Shown here in pieces: positions 24,584-35,790 of a stretch of 64,000 nucleotides of DNA. Source of the stretch: Cavia porcellus (taxonomy: Eukaryota; Chordata; Mammalia; Rodentia; Caviidae); NCBI RefSeq assembly GCF_034190915.1, contig NW_026947486.1, positions 104,453,312-104,517,311 on the forward strand, read 5' to 3'. The translations under genes and the position numbers were made by a program. Position 1 is the stretch's first letter, and each line of letters starts with the position of its first letter. The notes under the pieces were generated by a model, which saw only the letters and a list, made by a program, of their open reading frames with translations, did not search any database and was not told where the DNA came from.

Positions 24584-25952
24584 CTCTTTATTTATTTATT
24601 TATTTTTATTTTGAAGAGAATAAAACTAAATGAAATAAAACAGAATAGAGTCAATGAAAACAATGAATGTGTTACAGGACTTCAAATCAAGATAAGAGTA
24701 AAACAAAAGTGGCTACTATATGGCCTGTTATCTTCAAAGTATTTACTTATACCATCAGACATGATACATTCAAATAAAGCAAAACAGAACAAAATCAATC
24801 AAAATAAAACAATGAAAGCAGTAAAGGGCTTCAAAATAAGATAATAGGAAATCAATAATGGCTATCATAATATATATTGTTATCCTTGAAATAGCTAATC
24901 ATGCCATCAAATATAATAAAATTAGACAAATCAAAACCAAATAAAGCCAAACTAAACAGAACAATGAAAACAATACAGGTTGCAAATCATGATAGTAGAT
25001 TAACAATGGCCACTGCCTTACCTTTTTACACACTTCCTCTACTTTCACTTCCACAAATGCGTTTTGTGCACTTTGGATTCCACTAACTCCTTTAGGTTTT
25101 TATACAAGGGACGCAACATGATATTTACCAATGTGACTCTGAACAATTTGACCCTTGAGCATGATCTCAAGGTGTATCCATTTACTTACAAGAGCCTAGA
25201 GGTTATCTTAATAGCTGAGTAGCTTTCCATTGTACAGAAATTCCACATCTTTCTTGTCCACTCCACAGTTGATGGGCAAGCTACCCCTACTATTTTCTGG
25301 TTCCTTGTCACATAGAGCATTGTTCCCTCTCCTTAGACTTTCAGACTATGAATTTTTTTTTCAAGTTAAATGCGATTCTTGCAAAAAGTATAGTGCTGGA
25401 TGCTGTCTCCTGATCAACACTGCCTCTGTTTCTTTTTATTGGTGAATTGAGGCTATCTATATTAGTGGTAGGAGCTGCTAGAGGAAGCCAGCAGTTTATT
25501 TATACGGACTCCAAAATAGCTCCTGGCCAATTGCTCTTTCCCACAGGAGGAATGAGCCCTCTGCACTCACCACCAGCCGGTTCTGTCCTCCACATCCATT
25601 GCTCTCCTTCATGTCAGCATCTCTTTGCAGAGAGCACTGGGGTCTCCAGCCACCACCGTCACTGTGACTGTGCATTTTCAGGTTCCAAAAGCTCCTTTTG
25701 CACAGGGAGTCTGGCTATGGATGAAGGTGCCACTAGCTACTGCCTTCTTCTTCATTTTAGTTGTAGTTTTTACTTTCTCAGTGAGCTTTAATTCTCACTT
25801 TAGATTCTTTCTGGGTCCAGGAGACCTACTTCCTACTTTTTTGTCCTCTGCATGATGTTATATTCCAGTATCTGAACTAGTTCTCTCAGAGAGGCTGTTT
25901 ACTCTGCTGCTTACTGTCCTGCCATTTTCCCAGAAGCTTTTTTATACATAAA
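24583..25952 (-). mobile_element. Internally deleted L1, antisense, inserted in L1 ORF2
   Basis: Read on the minus strand from 25952 it starts with gggaaaatggcaggacag, like an L1 5' UTR start. It then passes through about 450 bp of 5' leader and into ORF2-like endonuclease sequence (translation contains LNSPIKR). It jumps to an ORF2 3'-end-like segment (acaatggaaagctactcagc) and continues into T-rich tandem units of about 150 bp. It ends in an AAATAAATAAAT-type tail at 24583. Most of ORF1 and the ORF2 reverse transcriptase are absent. The host L1 ORF2 is continuous on either side, with homology to 30160-30270 of the younger L1 on both flanks. Confidence 0.6.
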
Positions 25953-26945
25953 AAAGTATTAACAGACATAAAAATGTAATAAACAGTAACACAATTATAA
26001 ACAGGGACCTTTATACCTTATAGTTAACAAATAGATAGATAAAACAGACAAAAAATCAACAAATAAATATTATAACTGAAGAAAATCTGTGAATAAATTT
26101 ACTTAGCAGATATCTGCAGAAAGATCCAGTGCACAATAGCAGAATACAAATTCTTCTCAGTAGCACATAGGGCATAACCCAAAATAGACTACATGATCAC
26201 CCGTAGAACATGCTTCAGTAAATGCAAAGGAATTGAAATTATCCAATGTCTATTTTCAGACCAAAGTGCAGTGAAATTGGAAATCAATGGTAAAAGGAAC
26301 CAACAAAACTTCTTGAGCACATGCAAATTAAATAACACCCTGCTGAACAATCTGTGACTCACAGATGAAATTAAACAGTACCTACAATCAAATGATAATG
26401 CTAATGAAAATACCAGAACTTATGGGATCAACAAAAGCAGCCCTAATAGAAAATTAATAGCATTAATATCTCTCATAAGGAAATTAGAAGAACCTAAAAT
26501 AATAAACTTAATTTTGAAAAACAAGTCAAGCTCAAAAATCATACAAGGGAAGAAATTATAAAGATCATAGCAGTAATCAATGCAATTTTGACCAACACAA
26601 CAATAAAAAAGTGAATACAAGAGTTGGTTCTTTGAGAGATTAAATAAAATAGAAAACTCTTAGCAAAACTCATCGAAAAAGGAAAGAAAAGACTAAAGTT
26701 CAGGCGATTAGAATAAAATGTTGAAATCACAGTGGATACTGTGGAAATCCAGAAGATGAATGATAGGAAACATGGAAGAAATAGACATATTCCTAGATAT
26801 ATATGAATTACCAAAATTAAATTGAAAGAATATAAAAATTTTAAATATGCCAATATCTGCCAATGAAATTGAAAATGCAATTAAAAACTTGCCAAAAAAG
26901 AAATGCCCTGGTTTTGAAGGTCTCATTGCTGACTTCTACAAGAAT
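25953..26945 (+). pseudogene. Degraded L1 ORF2, continuation
   Basis: It continues the copy interrupted at 24583: the end of the endonuclease domain (aatacaaattcttctcag at about 26145) through to the start of the reverse transcriptase (gctgacttctacaagaatttt at about 26930). It is collinear with 30200-31275 of the younger L1 but with many stops. It ends abruptly at the GC-rich 5' UTR of that younger element. Confidence 0.8.
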
Positions 26946-28690
26946 TTTAGAGGAGCCTTCCTGAGCGACCCGCACTGGACCCTCTGAGGAACGCCTGCTG
27001 CCCTTGGACCTTGACCCACACTACCACATGCTTCTGTGCGACACCCGCTGACCCTGTGGAACAGGCGCCACGCTTGGCCCATGCTGCTGTGTGCATCCTG
27101 CATGCCCCCTGCTGGCCCTGAGGAATACAACACCACCCTCAAACTTTGGCCTGCACTGGTGCTTGCTTCCTGAGAGACTCCCTCCAGCCCTGAGGAATGC
27201 CATGCCATCCTCAGACCTTGGTCTGTGCAGCTACACTTCCTGAGTGAGCCCGGCCAGTCCTGAGGGACGCTGGCCTGCCTTGGACTTTGGCCTGCACCGC
27301 AGCGCTTTGTGCAGAACCCTGCCTGCCCTGAGGAATGAGCACTGCCCTCGGACATTGGCTGGTGCCACCACATACTTCCTGTGCGATCCCCGCTGGCCTG
27401 GAGGAATGCTGGGCCAACTGCTGCTGTCCCCAGTGACCCTCCCCATCTCCTAGACTAAGTACTTGATCTTCGGCTCCCACTGCACCTCCCAGAACGTGGT
27501 ACTGCAGTGGATTAACTGTGCTGAGTTGAAGTGACACTCAGTGACCTCTCACCAAAACAGAAGACCTCAGCAGGCTCCAATCACTATGTTCCTGTGCTTC
27601 TCCTGGCATTCTTCATACAACTTCAACAACCAGTTAAAGACACAGCTTCACTAAGTAGAATAGGATAAAACACAATGAACCCACTCAGAACAAAACCATG
27701 AAAGTGATATAGGACTTAGAAACAAGATAGTGCCCCATGGATGCCCGGACTGATGCCACCAGCCTGCCACTCGGCCCAGGACCAATATGCCACTGCACAT
27801 GTTTTCCACATGCCCTGTGGATGCACAGACTGACAACACCAGCCAGCCCCTTGGACCAGGACCGTGTACGCTCCTGTGCCATGCTTCCTGCACATCCTGG
27901 AGATGCCTAGACTGATGCCACTGGCCCATCCCTTGGCCCAGGACCACCTATGCTTCTGTGCCATGCTTCTTGCATGCCTAGTGGATGCTAGGACCAAGGA
28001 CACCTGATGGCCCTTTGGGGCCACTCCCTACCTCCTGGACCTAATACTGCTGTAGATCTTCAGCTCCCACCCTTTTCCCCAGAACTTGGACTACAGAAAG
28101 TTAACTGTGCTAGCTTGAGGAAAGATTCAATAACTGCCTCACCCAAACAGAGGATCTCAGGAGGTTCTAGTCAATGTGGTAAGTATGCCTCTAAAATAGA
28201 GGTGTACAGTGGGTAAATAGAGCCAGTAGTAAAGCTCCCTATGACTAACTGTAAGACCTTGGTGAGTCTGGCAAGAATGTAAGTGACTCCTTCCTGCACA
28301 CAGAAAACATCAGGCAGGGTGAGGAGTGTGCCAATAAGGGCTTCCCCAACTTGGAGAAAATCAAAAGGGCCCATGAGACACACAGGAACACAATAGGGGC
28401 ACAGTAGGGCCTCAGCCAACAAAAACACTATAGACAGGGAGATTTGGTGACCTGGAACAACCTGGAGACATAATAGCAGCAGGAACTAGGGTTGATTTCC
28501 AACAATACTCCTAGGCTTGTCATCCAAGGAAGAATATAATTCACTCAAAAGGCCCAGCAGGGGAAAGTCAGGCGAGTGGCCCACCTATTCATTGTGGGAC
28601 CCAGCAATTGGACAAACATCAACCGTACAGTAGGACCTCAAGATACACACTACCAACATTGACACTAGTGGGATAGAAGGACCAAATATT
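26946..28690 (+). promoter_or_regulatory. L1 5' UTR with tandem promoter monomers
   Basis: A GC-rich block interrupts AT-rich L1 sequence and leads straight into L1 ORF1. It holds two tandem arrays: about 7 units of 62-72 bp (26946-27440) marked by cctgaggaatgc-like boxes, and about 4 units of 79-87 bp (27727-28005) marked by gatgcc/gactgatgccac and cccttggcccaggacc. After each array comes a copy of one ~150-bp block (27441-27590 and 28021-28176), sharing gttaactgtgct / attaactgtgct and the ctcac..aaacag..gatctcag order. Tandem monomers upstream of ORF1 act as pol II promoters in other rodent L1s; the promoter role here is inferred. Open frames on the minus strand here are by-products of the GC content. 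Confidence 0.65.
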
Positions 28691-28727
28691 AACTTGAAAG
28701 TGGAAAATGGCAAAATGAAAAAGCAAA

Positions 28728-29795
28728 ATGCAATCTCAAACATCCAGTCCACCAGGAGTCAACAAAGGAGACATTAAAATAGAGGACTTCAAAAGTAACA
28801 CACCAGAAATCTCTGAAAAGATAGCGAGTGAAATTAAAAAAAAAAACCAACTCCATGAGGCTATAGAGAAAATCAAATTAGAAGTAATCTCTCATGTAAA
28901 GACAGAAATAATAACCTTAGTAAAGGAGTTGCTCAGTGCAGCTAAAGAAGAAATAGAGGGGAAAAAAAAGTATAGGAGCATGGGAAACTGACTGAAACCT
29001 TGAATGAACTATATAGAAAACAAGCTGAATTCATGAAAAAACTCAAAGAGACATCCAAGAAACAAAAAACTCTATTTATAGCTAGAAAAACTGTTTAAAT
29101 GAAGCTAAGGATAGGATTTTGGACCTTAAAGACAGGATTGCAATTAGTGATCATGAAGGATGGACCTTTTAAAAATAACAAAGCAGCAAGAAATGACAAT
29201 CCAGCAGCTTCAAGATGATGCCAACAGCAACAACATAAGATAAATAGGCATCAGTGAAGATGCAGTAGTCAATGCAAATGACATAACTAAAATATTCACC
29301 GAATAGCAGAAAATTTCCCAAATGTGGGGATAAAATCTGATATGCAGATAAGTGAGGCATATAAAACACCAAGCAGTCACACCAACATAAATCTACACCC
29401 AGATATATGACAATTGAGATCCCATACACAGAGCATAAAAATAAATTACTAAAAGCTGTTAGAGAAAAGACACGACTCAACTATCAAGGAAAGCCCATTA
29501 GATTCACAGCAGACTTTTTAGCACAAACCCTCAAGTCAAGATGAGCTTGAAGTGAGGTATTTCAAGCCCTGAAAGAAAACAACTTTCAACCCAGACTGAT
29601 GCACCCAGTAAAACTATCTTTCAAATTTAATGGAGAAACAAGATACTTTCATGAGAAAGAACAACTGATAAAATTCATGTCCACCAAGCCAACACTAGAA
29701 ACAGTATTGAAAGACATACTAGATAGAGATAAAAATGACCACAATCTTCAGAACAACAACAGAAAGAAACCACCAGGTAAGACATGCAATTAAAT
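28728..29795 (+). pseudogene. L1 ORF1 (broken)
   Basis: ORF1p is the nucleic-acid chaperone that coats L1 RNA in the cytoplasm. An open N-terminal piece (28728-28991) starts MQSQTSSPPG and contains a lysine/glutamate-rich heptad-like stretch, consistent with the coiled coil. Frameshifts and stops break the middle. The RNA-binding region can be followed at about 29230-29480. The C-terminal domain is open at 29599-29793, with PVKLSFKFNGETRYF and KPTLETVLKDIL matching the family's C-terminal fold. The length from start to end (about 355 codons) is normal for ORF1. ORF2 follows within a few bases, as in intact L1s. Confidence 0.8.
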
Positions 29796-29797
29796 AA

Positions 29798-32717
29798 ATG
29801 GAAAAAGAAGAAAGCAAACAACTGGAATATAACATGGCAAAGTTGAGCCTGTATATATCAGTTATATCCATAAATGTAAATGGCCTCAATACAACTATCA
29901 AAAGAAGTAGGTTGACAGAATGGATCAAGAAACATGATCCCACAATATGCTGTATACAAAAGACACATCTGACTGCAAGGGAAACTCATTGATTAAAAGT
30001 CGAAGGATGGAAAACAGTATTTCATGAAACAGAAACCCAGAAAAAAGCAGGCGTAACTGTCCTATTTGCAGACAATGTTAACTTCAAAGCTAAAATGATT
30101 AAAAGTGATAAAGAAGGTCACTACATACTCATTAATGGAAAAATTCAAGAAGAACAACTCAAATTTATAAATATGTATGCACCGAATACAGAAGCACCCA
30201 ACTATATAAGACAAATACTAATGGACATGAAAAATCAAATATACAAGAACACAATTATAAAAGGGTACCTTAATACCCCATTGTCACAAAGACATAGAAC
30301 AGCTAGACAAAAAGTCAGCAAAGAAATAATAGGACTGAATCACACCTGTGAACAACTGGAGGTTAGTGGAGGTTTACAGAGTGTTCCACCCAACCACATC
30401 AGAATACACATTCTTCTCAGCTTCTCATGGGATATTCTTCAAAATAGACCATATATTATCTCATAAAATATTCTTAATTAAATGCAAAGGTATTTAAATT
30501 ATCCCATGCATAATATCTGACCATAGCACATTGAAATTGGAAATTAATGGTAAAAGAAATTGCAAAACCTGCATAAATACATGGAGACTAACAATCTTTT
30601 GCACTACCAGTGGGCTATGGATGAAATAAAAGAAGAAATAAAGCAATACCTACAATTCAATGAAAATACAGAAACAACATATTGCAATGTGTGGGATGCA
30701 ATGAAAGTGGTCCTAAGAGGGAAATACATAGCAATAAATTGTCATATCAAGATAACAGAATGAGCACAAATAACCGAATGCTTCATCTCAAGCTTATAGA
30801 AAAAGAAGAGCAGATTAAACCCAAAGCTCATAGAAGAGAGGAAACTGTAGAGATTAGAGCAGAAATCAATGTAATTGAAAGTTAAAAAACAATACAAAGA
30901 ATAAATGAATCAAAAACCTGATTTTTTGAGAGAATAAGCAAAATTGACAAACCTCTAGCTAACCTTATCAAGAAAAAGAAAGAAAAAACCCAAATTCACT
31001 CAATAAGGACTGAAAAGAGGGGCATTACTACAGATCCCATAGAAATTCAAAAGATTATGAATACTTACTTTGAAAATCTCTACTCACATAGAGTGAAAAT
31101 ACAGAGGAAATGGTCATAGAAATATATGAACTACCAAATCTCAACCAAGAAGACATAGCAATTTAGAATAACCCAATATCAGCTATTGAAATTGAAAACA
31201 TAATTAAAAACTTACCAACAAAGAAAAGCCCATGTCCTGATGAATTCATGGCTGAATTCTATAAGAAATTTAGACACGATTTGAGGCCAATACTCCTTAA
31301 ACTCTTCAATGAAATTGAAAAGGAAGCAATCCTTCCTAAATCATTCCTGGAGCCAAGTATTACTCTGATACCAAAACCAGAGAAAGTCCCATCCAAAAGG
31401 AGAACTATAGGCCAATCTCACTAGTGAACATTGATGCAAAGATTCTTAATAAAATACTGGCAAATAGAATGCAGCAAATCATCAAGAAGATTATACATCA
31501 CCAACAAATGGGATTCATTCCAGGAATGCAGGATGGTTTAACATATGCAGATCAATAAATGTAATACACCACATCAACAGAGCCAAAACCAAAAATCACA
31601 TGGTCATCTCAATAGATGCAGAAAAAGCTTCCAATAAAGTGCAAAACATGTTCATGATAAAAACCCTTCAGGAACTCGGAATATATGATGTCTACCTCAA
31701 TCTTATAAAAGCCATCTATGACAAACCAACAGCCAATATTATACTAAATGGTCAAAAACTGAAAACTTTCACTTTAAAATCAGGAATAAGACAAGGATGT
31801 TCACTATCACCATGTCTATTCATCATACTTCTGGAAATACTAGCCAGGGCAATTATACCAGAGAGAGAAATAAAAGGAATTAAGATAGGAAAGGAAGAAG
31901 TTAAGTTATCACTATTTGCAGATGATATGATACTCTATATAGAAGACCTAAAATATTCCATTCAAAGACTACTAGAGGTAATAAATAAATTCAGCAGTGT
32001 AGCTGTATACAAAGTCAGTGCTCAAAAATCAATAGCATTCCTGTACACAAACAAAAAGGCACCTAGATAGAAATTATGGAAATAACACCCTTTACATTAG
32101 CATCTAAAAATGAAATACTTAGGAATCAACCTAACTAAGAATGTAAAAGACCTATATGCTGAAAATTACGCTACACTAAAGAAGGAAATTGAAGAAGATA
32201 TTAGAAAATGCAAGGATATTCCTTGATTTAGGCTAGAAAGAAGCAACATTGTGAAAATGACCATACTCCCAAAACTGTTATACAGATTTAACACAATCCC
32301 AATCAAAATACCATTAACATATCTCACAGATCTAGAGAAAACACCCCTAAAATCCATTTGGAAACAGAAGAGACCAAGAATAGCAAAGTCAGTTCTGGGC
32401 AACAAAAGGCAATTCCTGACTTGAAAGCATACCACAAAGCACCAGTGATAAAATCAGGATTGTACTGGCAAAGAAATAGACCTGAGGATCAATGGAACAG
32501 ATTAGAAGATGCAAGCAGAACTATAAAGACACTCAGCCACCTGATATTTGACAAAGGGGCTAAACATGTTCATTGGAAGAAGGATAGCCTCTTTCATAAA
32601 TGGTGTTGGAAAAATTGGCTCTCCACATGCTGAAGACTGAAACTAGATCCATGCCTATCACCATGCACAAAACTGAAGTCTAAATGGATCAAAGACCTAA
32701 ATATTAAAACGGTAAAA
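29798..32717 (+). pseudogene. L1 ORF2 endonuclease/reverse transcriptase (broken, 3'-truncated)
   Basis: ORF2p nicks genomic DNA and reverse-transcribes L1 RNA at the nick. The endonuclease part begins near 29850 (SINVNGLN, then CIQKTHL) and continues at 30095-30560 (INMYAPNTEAP). The reverse transcriptase is best preserved in an open 156-codon stretch (31600-32070) with [22 protein letters not shown] and the catalytic FADD box at 31915-31926. Downstream pieces include WKKDSLFHKWCW at about 32570-32620. Stops and frameshifts occur throughout the rest. Homology stops at about 32717, well before the expected ORF2 end, and no L1 3' UTR or poly(A) follows. It is therefore dead both by mutation and by loss of its 3' end. 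Confidence 0.9.
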
Positions 32718-32894
32718 AAGACATACCTCCATGACCCACTTAGACACACCTGAAGTGTGCTCCTCCAATTCATAGGACAAAGCCTGAAGCCAATCAAGTT
32801 GGAACTCCACCCTACCTGCCACAGTATCATAACTGAAGAACTTGACTAATAAAATTGATGAAGAATTTCTCTCTAAAAATTTTTATAACTTTAC
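32718..32894. other. Unidentified spacer between two L1s
   Basis: About 180 bp of mixed sequence separates the truncated L1 from an antisense L1. I do not recognise it, and no target-site duplication is visible. Confidence 0.4.
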
Positions 32895-33545
32895 ATCTTG
32901 GTATGATAGAATTTGAATCAATTTTTGTGTATTGTATGAGGAAATAGTATAAATTCATTTCACATGTATATAGTATCAAAATATCCTAGTCTCATTTATC
33001 TTTTATTGAAGATTATTCTTTCTCTATCAAGCTGACTTAGCAACTTTACTGACCATAAGTACAAGGGTGCGTGTTTTAGAATTTCAGTTCCAGTCTCTAT
33101 ACCACCATCACAATGTCTTTACTAATGGAGTTTTATTTTAAAAAAATTTGAAATTAGGAATTGTGAATTCTCCAACTTTGCTCTTTTCAAACAGTTTAGG
33201 ACTATTATAGGCCTGCTGTATTTCTGTGTGGAATTTAGAATGATTTTGTCAATTTCTACAAAAAGCTACCTGAAAATCTGTACTGAATGTACAGATCAAT
33301 CTACCATCTTAAGATTTATAATCCATGAACATTAAAAATCTTTACTTCTATTTAAATTTTAAAATTTCTCTTTGCCCTGTTTTATCATTTTCAAGGTGTA
33401 AAATTTGTCCCACTTTTGTCAGATTTTCTCACAGACATTTACTTATTTTTATTGTTATCATGACTGAAATTCTTCTTTTAATTTTATTTTGTTTATTCAT
33501 TACCATAAAAGAAATATGCTTTGCTAGCCACCATAGCATTTTCAT
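32895..33545 (-). mobile_element. Old L1M-type ORF2 fragment, antisense
   Basis: The plus strand shows attattctttctctatc, ccataagtacaagggtg, tctccaactttgctctt, tgattttgtcaatttctac and atgtacagatcaatctacc in the order typical of antisense L1 ORF2 of old L1M families. It is heavily mutated. Confidence 0.75.
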
Positions 33546-33812
33546 GTAGACTACTAATTTTATGATAGTGTTTGAAAGTGTACTTAACTATGTTTTGCAG
33601 CACCATTTTCTATAAGTTCCCAAAACCTCTTCCTCTGCAATTTAAAATGCAGTGGTTAAGAATTACTTCTGTATACAAAGAAATAGCTAGGTACCTAAAA
33701 GAGGATTTTAAAAGTAAAATGTGCATGTAAATTTAGAGGGAATTTTACTTAATACAGTTTCTTTTTTACTACTATATGTTGGTGATACATAACAATTATG
33801 TTTATTTTGGGT

Positions 33813-33898
<86 letters not shown>

Positions 33899-34079
33899 AG
33901 TATTACCTCTCAAAGTCATGGTTCAGAGTTCCTGGCCTCAGTCATTGGTGAATTTTTCCTTAGAAACGTAATTGTAATTGTTAATGGAAATCCCTGCAAT
34001 TTCTTAGAAATTATAAATATACACCACATTTGTTTCTTTTGGTTTTTTAGTGTTGTTGTTGTTTTATAAGACTATTATT
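33546..34079. repeat. Non-coding sequence with (AT)n(TG)n microsatellite
   Basis: A pure AT tract (33815-33853) passes directly into a TG tract (33853-33895). No other feature is seen in the flanks. Confidence 0.9.
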
Positions 34080-34395
34080 ATTGTTATGGTTAACCTTAAT
34101 TGTGTCAACTTGCTTGGCTTGGGACTCACTTTAGGTATTAGTAAAGACATTTCTGAGTGTTTTTGGGTAGGTCACGGAGGTGCAACCTTAAGTACCATGT
34201 ATGGTCCATGGTACCTTCCTCTCTGGTACTGTTATCCTATTCTGCTTCCTGGCCTCCATAAACTAAGTATCTGTTCTCTTTCTTGTTGCCAATCAATCAC
34301 TGGCTGAAGTTTCTGTAACTGAATGAAATTAAACCTTTTCTCTTTTAAATCGTGGGGGTCAGATATTTTGTCACAGCAATAGGAAAATAGGAAAA
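34080..34395 (+). mobile_element. Probable LTR-type interspersed repeat (MaLR-like)
   Basis: It begins atggttaaccttaattgtgtc and ends with aaattaaaccttttctctttt, then gtcagatattttgtcacagc and aataggaaaatag. The start and end match a common mammalian LTR-like repeat with an aataaa-type signal. Family assignment is from memory and is uncertain. Confidence 0.5.
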
Positions 34396-34595
34396 ATATA
34401 CTTAGGTTTTAAGAGTTATGCTAAGTAGACAGGTTGAGTGATAGAAAGAATATCATACTGAAAGAATGCACCTGTGTAGTATTCTGTTCTGCTGGATCAT
34501 CTCTGATAAAAAATATAGGTCTTGGTTACCATAGTATTACAAAGCTTTTCTCATGTCATGTGCACAATTTATCTAAACTACCTTCACAATAACAC

Positions 34596-34982
34596 TACAG
34601 TAAGTCCCCAACTTATAAACAAGTTCCATCCATTGCAGGAGAAAGTAAGTTAGATTTGATCCAAATGCCAAAAAAGTGAGTCCTATACACCTCTGAGACA
34701 CATATACAATGTACATTGCTTTATGCTTCCTAGCAGCCACCTCCACATCTCCACTGATTTTCCTTTTGCTTGTGTAATCCTGGGCTCTGACTGAGAACTA
34801 TATTGGTGTACACTATTGTACTGTACAGTGAGCACACAGCAGCACAACTGTGACAATGTCCGGCAGACACATGAGCTACTTCCATGATTTGTTCCCATCT
34901 AAGAATATTCCTAATTTGAGATCTGTTCCTATCTGTGTGAAAGTTCACAACTTGAATGTTCATAATTCAGGAACTTACTGTA
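34596..34982. mobile_element. Tigger-type MITE with terminal inverted repeats
   Basis: The left end tacagtaagtccccaactta is the inverted counterpart of the right end ttcaggaacttactgta. These are TA-flanked TcMar-Tigger-like termini about 387 bp apart. There is no transposase frame, so it is a non-autonomous DNA transposon. Confidence 0.75.
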
Positions 34983-35613
34983 TATGAAAACTACAAAATT
35001 TCAGTGGCACAATTAGGGAGCCTTTGTTTAGTACACAAATATATGAGTGAACTAATGTAGCATGGGTTCTACTAGGCATTTCTGCTAATCTCAAATTTAT
35101 TTGCTCACATATCTAGGAGTTGGCTGATCCAGGGTGAGGCCTCTGTAATACCGAGTGTACTGTGTTTTTCTCTCATTCATCTTTGGGCTTCCAGTGCGCT
35201 ATCCTGAGTCATGTTCTTTTTCTGGGAATGGCAAAGGTCCAAGTGCAAATGATAACATGCAAGACTCTTAGGGCCTAAACTTGAAATTGGTTCACTGTTA
35301 ACTACCACCTCACTCTACTCTCCAAGGCAAATCATACAGTGTTGACCAAATTTGCTGCAACATGACCTTGGAGAGGGATGCGGAACTTGAAACAACACAA
35401 TCTAAAACAAAACCTTAAAAATAAGTGGTTATTAAATTTTTGAAATTAATGAAAGTTTAGTTACCATTATTCAAGTCCACAATTGAGTCTGATCCTTATA
35501 TTCTTTTAAAAAGAGAATATGATCTTGTATATTTTATACTCATGAATGAAAATGTCATAGTGGAACCCATTATTCTATAGTTAATACAGACCAATATTTT
35601 TTCTCAGAAAGAT
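34983..35613. other. Non-coding sequence
   Basis: No recognised feature. Confidence 0.5.
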
Positions 35614-35790
35614 GGACTGTGTATGGTGGGTCATGCCTGTAATCCCACTATCCTGGGTAGCTGAGGCAGGAGGGTCACATGTTGGAGCCCAGCTTGAACA
35701 ACTTAGCCACTTAACAAAAACATATCTCAAAAAGGGGCCAGGTGTAGTTTACTGCAAACAATCTGTGTTCAATTCCCAGTAATACAAAAA
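35614..35790 (+). mobile_element. B1-dID dimeric SINE
   Basis: A B1 left part (gggtcatgcctgtaatccc, agctgaggcaggaggg, agcccagcttgaacaac) is followed, after acatatctcaaaaa, by an ID-like part. That part runs from ggggccaggtgtagttt to ttcaattcccagtaatac and an A tail. This is the clearest dimer in the window. Confidence 0.85.

Noticed and set aside
25447..25855. Overlapping plus-strand open frames of 114 and 76 codons
   Set aside because: They run antisense to the 5' leader of the internally deleted L1 and show no protein features.
26936..28024. Several open frames of 100-145 codons on the minus strand
   Set aside because: They lie opposite the GC-rich L1 5' UTR monomers, and repeating peptides track the tandem units.
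31600..32070. Open 156-codon reverse transcriptase frame as a live L1 gene
   Set aside because: Upstream and downstream ORF2 segments are frameshifted or stopped and the 3' end is missing, so it is only a preserved stretch of a dead copy.
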